Shown: in pieces, positions 58,225 to 64,000 of the stretch
How the letters are laid out: each line of letters opens with the position of its first letter
Position numbering within the stretch: the first letter of the stretch is position 1
Origin: Treponema sp.
GTDB lineage: Bacteria > Spirochaetota > Spirochaetia > Treponematales > Treponemataceae
DNA: 64,000 bases
Direction: 5' to 3'
Assembly: GCA_017484285.1 (NCBI GenBank)
Contig: JAFUTH010000015.1
Span: 186,001 to 250,000, forward strand
The notes under the pieces: generated by a model
What the model saw: the letters and a program-made list of their open reading frames with translations, nothing else
Told to the model about the DNA's origin: nothing
Databases searched by the model: none
Made by a program: the position numbers and the translations under genes

Positions 58225-58350
58225 CAAAAACATGCTCTCGGCGGGAACATGCCACTAGAATCCACGGTTGTGCGTATTTGGAAATTGGACTCGCTTCGCT
58301 CGCCCACACAAAGTGGATTCGTGGCATAACCCCACCTACGCATGTTTTTG
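58225..58350. repeat. Large imperfect inverted repeat between yebC and ruvC
   Basis: Outer arms CAAAAACATGC (58,225-58,235) and GCATGTTTTTG (58,340-58,350) match perfectly. Inner arms ATGCCAC-TA-GAATCCAC (58,249-58,265) and GTGGATTCGTGGCAT (58,313-58,327) match with a 2-base bulge. The whole 126 bases can form one long hairpin. It carries no gene and could be a miniature mobile element or an RNA. Confidence 0.75.
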
Positions 58351-58367
58351 CTTTACCGATTATATAT

Positions 58368-58408
58368 AAAAAAAACTACAAGAACATAACATAGTCTTGT
58401 AGTTTTTT
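58368..58408 (-). terminator. Rho-independent terminator of yebC (possibly bidirectional)
   Basis: A 13-bp stem AAAAACTACAAGA/TCTTGTAGTTTTT with T-runs on both strands lies 31 bases past the yebC stop. Confidence 0.85.
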
Positions 58409-58438
58409 AAATTTACTCTTATAAAAGAATTATCTCAC

Positions 58439-59182
58439 TTAGGCTTCTGGGTCGAAGTCGTCGGGATATTCGACGGTTGTCCAGACATTCTGAACATCGT
58501 CGTCTTCTTCGAGGCGGTCGATGAGCTTCTGAACTTTGCTCGCGGTGTCTTTGTCGACTGCGGTGTATGCCTGCGGAACCATAGCGACTTCTGCTGAAAG
58601 AGAAGCCCATCCTTTTGGCTCGAGCGCTTCAACGACTGCGGTAAAGTCATTCGGAGCGGTGGTAACGGTGATGATTCCGTCTTCGTTCACGATGTCTTCT
58701 GCGCCTGCCTCAAGAGCTGCTTCCATGACTTCATCTTCTGAAACGACTTCTGCGTCATATTCGATAACGCCTTTTCGGTCGAACATGCGGCTTACAGAGC
58801 CAGATGTACCCAAGTTTCCGCCTGTTTTGTTGAAAATATTGCGGACATTTGCAGCAGCGCGGTTGTGGTTGTCGGTAAGAACCTCGACCAAAACAGCAAC
58901 GCCGCCAGCAGCGTAGCCTTCGTAGACCAATTCTTCGAATGTGCCGCCACCGAGTTCACCAGTACCCTTTTTGATTGCTCGCTCGATGTTGTCTTTCGGC
59001 ATTGAAGCGGCACGCGCTTTGACGATAGCCGCACGGAGACGCGGGTTAGCGTTCGGATCTCCGCCGCCCATGCTTGCCGCGATAGAAATTTCTTTAATCA
59101 ATTTTGTGAACAATGCGCCGCGTTTTGCGTCTGCTGCGCCCTTTGCATGTTTAATGGTCGACCATTTATTATGTCCAGACAT
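58439..59182 (-). CDS. yebC: YebC/PmpR-family protein
   Basis: The 247-residue protein starts [20 protein letters not shown] and keeps [29 protein letters not shown] near residue 80-110, all hallmarks of YebC. Family members were described as transcription regulators. More recent work links them to relief of ribosome stalling at proline-rich sites (established for some members). It lies upstream of ruvC on the same strand and is divergent from the NeuB-like gene. Confidence 0.95.
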   Translation of the reverse strand: MSGHNKWSTIKHAKGAADAKRGALFTKLIKEISIAASMGGGDPNANPRLRAAIVKARAASMPKDNIERAIKKGTGELGGGTFEELVYEGYAAGGVAVLVEVLTDNHNRAAANVRNIFNKTGGNLGTSGSVSRMFDRKGVIEYDAEVVSEDEVMEAALEAGAEDIVNEDGIITVTTAPNDFTAVVEALEPKGWASLSAEVAMVPQAYTAVDKDTASKVQKLIDRLEEDDDVQNVWTTVEYPDDFDPEA

Positions 59183-59323
59183 GGAACACTCCTAAAAATA
59201 AGATTACAAAAGAGAATGATAAAGAGTAGCACAAAAGCAAAATCATGTAAATATCTCGATTTTAATTCATTGTAATTGTCTGATTTAAGAGCCTTTGCTA
59301 CAATACTGAGGCAGGAACAGAAC

Positions 59324-60412
59324 ATGAAAATCATAGCAGAAATTGGAACATCGCACGGCGGAAATTTGGAAAAGGCAAAGCAGATGATTGACCTTGCCGT
59401 GGAGAGCGGCGCGGACTTTGTGAAATTCCAGTGGGTGTACGCGGACGAAATTCTGCACCCTGAGACGGGCTTTGTGAACCTTCCCACGGGGAAAATCAGG
59501 CTTTACGACCGCTTTAAGGAACTTGAAGTTTCGCCCGATTTTTTTGCAGAATGTGTGCGCTACACGCACGAAAAGGGCGCGAAATTCATGTGCACTCCGT
59601 TCGGGCTTCGCTCGCTCGAAGAACTGCTTTCTCTCAATCCCGACGCGGTAAAAATCGCCTCGCCCGAGTTGAATCACATTCCTCTGCTCAAAAAACTTGC
59701 CGAATACCGAAAAACACACGGCATTCCTGTGGTCATTTCTTCGGGTGTTTCCCGACTTTCCGATATTGAGGAAGCGCTTTCTATTCTGGGGCGCGAAAAC
59801 ATCACGCTCTTACACTGTATTACGTTCTACCCTGCTCCCGAGGACGAATATAATTTGAATCTCATTCCGAATCTCTCGGCAATTTTCGGCGTTCCCTGCG
59901 GCGTAAGCGACCATTCTTTAGACCCAGTGCTTGTTCCTTCGATTGCATCTGCGGTGGGCGGTGCGATGATAGAAAAGCATATCACGCTCTCAAAAGAAAC
60001 CGACGGCTTGGACGACCCTGTTGCCCTCACTGGCGAGCAATTTTCGCTCATGAGCCATTGCGTGCGCCAGTGCGAGGCGGCCTTCCGCCAGTACGACAAC
60101 GCGAAAGACTATATTCTGAATCAATTAAAAGAGGAATACGGCGAGCGCGTGCAGAAAATCCTGGGTGACGGAGTAAAACGGCTCGCTCCTGCCGAAGAAG
60201 CGAACTACGGGAGAACGAACCGAAGCCTTCACTTTTTGCACGCAATGAAAAAAGGCGAAGTTATTTCAGAAGACGACATCGCCGTGCTCCGTACCGAAAA
60301 AGTGCTTTCAGTCGGTATTCATCCGCGCTATTTAGAAACGGTGATTGGCTCTCGACTCACACACGATGTTTTAAACGGCGCGGGCGTTCAGTGGGAAGAT
60401 GTTATTAACTGA
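59324..60412 (+). CDS. NeuB/SpsE-family sialic-acid-type synthase
   Basis: The 362-residue protein begins MKIIAEIGTSHGGNLEKAKQ. It has KFQW, FMCTPFGLRSLEEL, VKIASPELNHIPLL and a metal-site region PCGVSDHSLDP...IEKHITLSK. A C-terminal SAF domain (NRSLHFLHAMKKGEVISEDDIAVLRT) follows. These enzymes condense PEP with an N-acetylated hexose to give a nonulosonic acid. That suggests sialic- or legionaminic-type sugars on surface glycans or flagellins. I chose ATG 59324 as the family start; the frame opens 48 bases earlier without a plausible N-terminus. Confidence 0.85.
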   Translation: MKIIAEIGTSHGGNLEKAKQMIDLAVESGADFVKFQWVYADEILHPETGFVNLPTGKIRLYDRFKELEVSPDFFAECVRYTHEKGAKFMCTPFGLRSLEELLSLNPDAVKIASPELNHIPLLKKLAEYRKTHGIPVVISSGVSRLSDIEEALSILGRENITLLHCITFYPAPEDEYNLNLIPNLSAIFGVPCGVSDHSLDPVLVPSIASAVGGAMIEKHITLSKETDGLDDPVALTGEQFSLMSHCVRQCEAAFRQYDNAKDYILNQLKEEYGERVQKILGDGVKRLAPAEEANYGRTNRSLHFLHAMKKGEVISEDDIAVLRTEKVLSVGIHPRYLETVIGSRLTHDVLNGAGVQWEDVIN

Positions 60413-60494
60413 GGAGTTAGCACTGTGCAGTTAGCAGCGGGGAGTTTTCACTTTTCCGTTTTCATTTTTCCATTTTTCTGCTACACTCTTTCCT

Positions 60495-61799
60495 ATGGCA
60501 GAACTCATTCAACCGCGAGTCCTCAAAGGATTCAGAGACATTTTACCGCAGGCGGAGATTGTCCGCACGGATTTACAGGAAAAAATCACACGCGTGTACC
60601 GTTCATACGGATTCGTTCCGATTGACACGCCGGTGCTTGAATATTCAGAAATTTTGCTCCGAAAATCAAACGGCGAGACCGAAAAACAGGTTTTCCGCTT
60701 TATGGATAACGGCAAGCGAGATGTCGCGCTCCGTTTTGACCTCACCGTTCCCTTCGCGCGCTTTACGGCAGAGCATGAATCAGAACTTTACTTCCCGTTC
60801 AAACGCTACCACATCGCGAAAGTGTGGCGCGGCGAAAAACCGCAGGCAGGGCGTTACCGCGAGTTCGTGCAGTGCGACATCGACACGGTAGGAAGCGACA
60901 GTGCGGCGGCGGATTTTGAAATTCTTTCTATTATGAAGGCGGCTTTGGCAGAAATCGGCGTTACGGACATTACGATTCATGTAAACCACCGCGGCATTTT
61001 CAACCGATTCTTGGCGAAATTGGGCGTTGCCGAAAAATCAGAGGATATTTTGCGCTCAGTTGACAAGCTCGCAAAGGTCGGCGAAGAAGAAGTCAAAAAA
61101 GAACTCGTTGAATTCACTGACTCAGAAGAAAAAGCGGCTGAAATTTTGAAATACATCGCGGGCGCGGGCGATTTTGAGTCAACGCTTAAAATGATTGAAG
61201 AAATGAGCGGCGGCGAAAGCGAAGACTCGCTCCGTATGCGCGAAATCTATGAAATGATGAAAGCGGCAGGAATCGAAGCAACTTATACGCTCGACCCGTC
61301 AATCACGCGCGGCTTGGATTATTACACGGGCGTTGTGTACGAGACTTTCTTGAACGCGCTCCCCTCAATCGGCTCGGTCTGTTCGGGCGGTCGCTACGAC
61401 AATCTGGCAGGTCTTTACACAAAAACGCGGCTTCCAGGCGTAGGTGCTTCAATCGGGCTTGACCGCCTTATCGCGGGTCTCACAGAACTCGGAAAATTGG
61501 AATCAAAAGGAAGCTACCTTGACGCAGAAATCTTCTGCATGGACAAGAACCTCGTCGTGCTCTATCAAAAGGTCGCGGCGGAACTCAGAAGCAAGGGCGT
61601 AAAAGTCGAAGTATTCCCCGAGCCAAAAAAGATGAACCAACAGTACGCCGTCACTGACGCAAAAAAAATCAAGTGGGGAATCTTGATTGGCTCAAACGAA
61701 GCCGAGAAAAACGCCGTCACGCTCAAAAATTTGCAAACGCGCGAACAGTTTGTGGAAATCAGCGTGGAAGAAGCGGCAAAGAAGATTCTCACTGCCTAA
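60495..61799 (+). CDS. hisS: Histidyl-tRNA synthetase
   Basis: The 434-residue class II synthetase has motif 1 VLKGFRDILP, RFDLTVPFARF, motif 2 GRYREFVQCDIDTVG, the histidine loops GLDYYTG and GGRYDNLAG, and motif 3 GVGASIGLDRL. The C-terminal anticodon-binding domain is complete. It lies 83 bases after the NeuB-like gene and ends in its own terminator. Confidence 0.97.
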   Translation: MAELIQPRVLKGFRDILPQAEIVRTDLQEKITRVYRSYGFVPIDTPVLEYSEILLRKSNGETEKQVFRFMDNGKRDVALRFDLTVPFARFTAEHESELYFPFKRYHIAKVWRGEKPQAGRYREFVQCDIDTVGSDSAAADFEILSIMKAALAEIGVTDITIHVNHRGIFNRFLAKLGVAEKSEDILRSVDKLAKVGEEEVKKELVEFTDSEEKAAEILKYIAGAGDFESTLKMIEEMSGGESEDSLRMREIYEMMKAAGIEATYTLDPSITRGLDYYTGVVYETFLNALPSIGSVCSGGRYDNLAGLYTKTRLPGVGASIGLDRLIAGLTELGKLESKGSYLDAEIFCMDKNLVVLYQKVAAELRSKGVKVEVFPEPKKMNQQYAVTDAKKIKWGILIGSNEAEKNAVTLKNLQTREQFVEISVEEAAKKILTA

Positions 61800-61806
61800 C
61801 ACAATG

Positions 61807-61842
61807 AGGCTGCCCAAAATAACGGACAGCCTTTTTTTTTTA
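61807..61842 (+). terminator. Rho-independent terminator of hisS
   Basis: The stem AGGCTG-CC/GG-A-CAGCCT (one-base bulge) is followed by ten T, 8 bases past the stop. Confidence 0.85.
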
Positions 61843-61945
61843 ATTCAAACATAAAATTTTCTTTGAATTATTTTAAAATCTATATTATAATTCTTTTCAT
61901 TAAGCGTTCCATTATTGAATGATTCAGCATACGAGGGAGCTTTAC

Positions 61946-62086
61946 ATGAAAAAGAAAGACAGTCATATAAAGAAAATCTGTATCACAAAACCTACTTCAC
62001 TTCTGTATAGGGGGGGGGCAAGTAATTTTCTTATTGTTCTCCATATATCGAACTCATACCATTCTTCATCAGGCTGTTTCGAGTAA
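61946..62086 (+). CDS. Short leader ORF with a G9 tract (46 residues)
   Basis: GGGAG precedes ATG 61,946. The frame reads MKKKDSHIKKICITK... and crosses nine G at 62,010-62,018. In the present length it stops at 62,084. With eight G it would run on to the TAA just before the deaminase ATG; with ten it would stop within a few codons. No family recognised. It could be a real peptide, or a leader whose length switches coupling to the next gene. Confidence 0.4.
   Translation: MKKKDSHIKKICITKPTSLLYRGGASNFLIVLHISNSYHSSSGCFE
62010..62018 (+). repeat. G9 homopolymer tract
   Basis: A run of nine G in otherwise AT-rich DNA, 82 bases upstream of the adenosine deaminase fusion. Such tracts slip in replication, and in Treponema pallidum G-runs upstream of genes vary in length (established knowledge). 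Confidence 0.85.
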
Positions 62087-62099
62087 TGGGGAATAATAA

Positions 62100-64000
62100 A
62101 TGACGAAAGACGCATTTTATTCATTTTTCAAAACGATTCCGAAAGCCGAGCTTCACTTGCATTTGGAGGCGGTAATCAGCAAGGGAACGATTCGTCGCTT
62201 TTATCTGAGAAGGCACCCCGAACTGACGAGCGAGCAGGCAGACGCGAAAATCCAAACGAATTTATTCTCCTATTCTGACTTGGACGGATTTATCAAGTCG
62301 TTCATCGAAATTCAGAATTTGTACGATTCGCCCGCTGATTTTGACTATGTGTTCGCCGATTTGCGCGATTATCTTGTGCGGAACGGCATTGTGTATGCGG
62401 AAGTCTTCGTGGCTCCGAGCGCATTCATTAAAAAGGGTTTTGCGTTTTCCGAATTGGTGGAGATTTTTCATCGCAATATCGAAAAGATTAAAAAAGAAAC
62501 GGGAATCACGGTTCGGCTTTTAGTCGATGTGTCGCGCACATTCGGCGCGGAAAATGCGGAGCAGAATTTACAACTCGTGCTTGAAAACCGCTCATCTGAC
62601 ATCATCGGAATCGGCTTGGGCGGCTCTGAGATAAAAGGTCCTGCAAATCTCTTCGGCGATGTGTTCAAAAAGGCTCGCGATAACGGGCTTGTAACGGTGG
62701 CGCACGCGGGTGAGGATGTCGGCCCAGAATCCGTGTGGGATACGATTGACATTCTGCACGCTTCGAGAATCGGGCACGGCATTTCTTCTGTTCAAGACGA
62801 ACGCCTCATGCAAACGCTCGCCGAGCGCAAAATCCCGCTTGAAATCTGCATTACGAGCAATGTGTTCACCAAACGCTATGTCAAACAGATTTCTTCGCAC
62901 CCCGTACACACTTTCTTTGACAAGGGCATCATCATCACGCTGAATTCGGACGACCCGCTCTTTTTCGGCTCGGAACTTTTAAACGAATACTGGAACGCCT
63001 ACAGCGAACTCAAATTCAGCCTCGAAGAATTAAAGCAAATCGTGCAGAATTCATTCACCGCCTCGTTTATGACCGAATCTGAAAAGAAAAAGTTCCTTTC
63101 CGATGTGGATTCTGCGTGGAAAAAACACAAGGCAGAAACTACACAAAAACGCACACATACTGATTTCCGCAAGTTTTTTATGCAGGTCGCTGTGATTTTT
63201 ACGGTGGCGTTCGTTGTGGCAAGCGCGGTGGTGATTCGTATGTCTGCGCGGCGCACCTTTGAGCGCACTGCCAGTGAGGATTTGGCACAAGTTCAGCAGA
63301 ATATGATATTGCGCTTTGAGGAAGGCTTTAACGAACAGCTCTCTCTTGCACTCCAGATGGCGAAGTCACCGCTTATCGTGCGCTACTTTGAAAATCCTGC
63401 CGACACAACCCGCCGTGCCGATGCATTTGCGGAAGTGGCGGCGTATCAAGATTCGTTTTTAAGCAAATTGTCGTTCATGATTAACGATATTGATTTGCGC
63501 TATTACGCGAACGGCGAAGAACTCTATGTAATGGATAAAACCGCCCCTTCGAGTGCCTGGTATGTGGGCATTATGCAAACCAAAAAACCCTATGAGTTCA
63601 ATGTAGACTACGACATCGGGCTCAAGCAGACATTTTTGTGGCTCAATTGCGTGGTGCGGAATGCAGAGGGAGATTCACTTGGGCTTATCGGCACAGGCAT
63701 TCCGCTGACGGGCTTCATCGAAACAATGTATTCGCATTTGCCAAAAAATTGCACGATGTATTTATACAATACGGCTCTTGAAACAACTGGTTCGACAGAA
63801 CTCCGTCATATCGAAGAAAAAACGCCGATTACACAGGTTGTTCCCGCATTTGAAGGGCGCAACGCGGAACTTTTGGGCACAGAAAGCCGTTTCGTGTCAC
63901 GCGGTAAATTCGTGTACGCGATTTCGCCACTTGGTGACATCGGTTGGAACATTCTCTTATCGCGCGAGTATTCGACATCTGCATTTTTTACGGATGCGGC
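62100..64000 (+). CDS. Adenosine deaminase fused to a transmembrane dCache-like sensor (partial)
   Basis: One uninterrupted frame of 633 codons runs off the right edge. Residues 1-345 are a complete adenosine-deaminase domain: AELHLHLE (HxH zinc ligands), THxHAGE-type VAHAGED with His and catalytic Glu, RIGHGI, and LNSDDPLFFG. After a basic linker there is a membrane segment (about residues 361-382). An extracytoplasmic domain then ends in NVDYDIGLKQTFLWLN and GLIGTGIPL, a pattern of dCache domains in Treponema chemoreceptors. A second membrane segment, HAMP and signalling domain would be expected beyond the window. The deaminase would sit in the cytoplasm. Two TAA codons just before ATG 62,100 close the frame upstream. 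Confidence 0.8.
   Translation, partial: MTKDAFYSFFKTIPKAELHLHLEAVISKGTIRRFYLRRHPELTSEQADAKIQTNLFSYSDLDGFIKSFIEIQNLYDSPADFDYVFADLRDYLVRNGIVYAEVFVAPSAFIKKGFAFSELVEIFHRNIEKIKKETGITVRLLVDVSRTFGAENAEQNLQLVLENRSSDIIGIGLGGSEIKGPANLFGDVFKKARDNGLVTVAHAGEDVGPESVWDTIDILHASRIGHGISSVQDERLMQTLAERKIPLEICITSNVFTKRYVKQISSHPVHTFFDKGIIITLNSDDPLFFGSELLNEYWNAYSELKFSLEELKQIVQNSFTASFMTESEKKKFLSDVDSAWKKHKAETTQKRTHTDFRKFFMQVAVIFTVAFVVASAVVIRMSARRTFERTASEDLAQVQQNMILRFEEGFNEQLSLALQMAKSPLIVRYFENPADTTRRADAFAEVAAYQDSFLSKLSFMINDIDLRYYANGEELYVMDKTAPSSAWYVGIMQTKKPYEFNVDYDIGLKQTFLWLNCVVRNAEGDSLGLIGTGIPLTGFIETMYSHLPKNCTMYLYNTALETTGSTELRHIEEKTPITQVVPAFEGRNAELLGTESRFVSRGKFVYAISPLGDIGWNILLSREYSTSAFFTDA

Overview
The window looks like a chromosome segment of a spirochaete, most likely a host-associated Treponema. 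The support is indirect. There is a two-gene yebC/ruvC block, a tmRNA with a spirochaete-like ALAA-ending tag, and a C-terminal sensor domain in the last gene that resembles Treponema chemoreceptors. Many loci have small overlapping operons and moderate G+C, with islands that are clearly AT-richer. I recognise no rRNA or tRNA.

Bases 1-10,600 are a defence island read on the minus strand. A broken type I restriction gene (hsdR, frameshift plus amber) is followed by an ORF6N/PLD-like protein, a DUF1016 nuclease, HsdS, and a DUF4297 (Cap4-type) nuclease next to an SMC-like ATPase, the last pair resembling Lamassu. No hsdM is visible. An Rnl5-type RNA ligase and two XRE regulators follow.

Bases 10,600-25,750 are accessory and mixed. 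They hold an SGNH-like protein, two DUF4143 AAA ATPases each preceded by three 33-bp-spaced repeats, an acyltransferase, a class II Fic protein, an AbiE toxin-antitoxin pair, and an ankyrin membrane protein with two tiny acidic partners. A fructosamine kinase / ArsC-like / Ogt operon completes the stretch.

Bases 25,970-29,914 hold the most intriguing locus, a tightly coupled four-gene operon. It encodes an XRE-PIN-ankyrin protein, a radical SAM protein with extra cysteine clusters, a P-loop kinase fused to a HAD phosphatase, and a UPRTase-like phosphoribosyltransferase. I know of no described system with this set. The chemistry suggests nucleotide or RNA modification or signalling under the control of a PIN-domain regulator.

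Bases 29,970-41,420 contain a family 6 type DNA glycosylase, ArfB, HigBA, a MATE exporter, a nucleotide-cyclase-like protein, a type III restriction-modification system with a compositionally foreign recognition domain, and a Panacea toxin-antitoxin operon with a third membrane gene.

Bases 41,500-47,520 are small detoxification and repair enzymes beside a divergent WYL regulator. Bases 47,667-54,430 are a Wadjet (JetABCD) anti-plasmid system whose jetA carries an in-frame amber codon.

Bases 54,450-64,000 return toward core genome: a second ORF6N gene, a zinc-ribbon protein, a candidate ncRNA, tmRNA, ruvC, yebC, a NeuB-like synthase and hisS. At the right edge is an adenosine deaminase fused in one frame to a transmembrane dCache-like sensor, preceded by a G9 tract in a small leader ORF.
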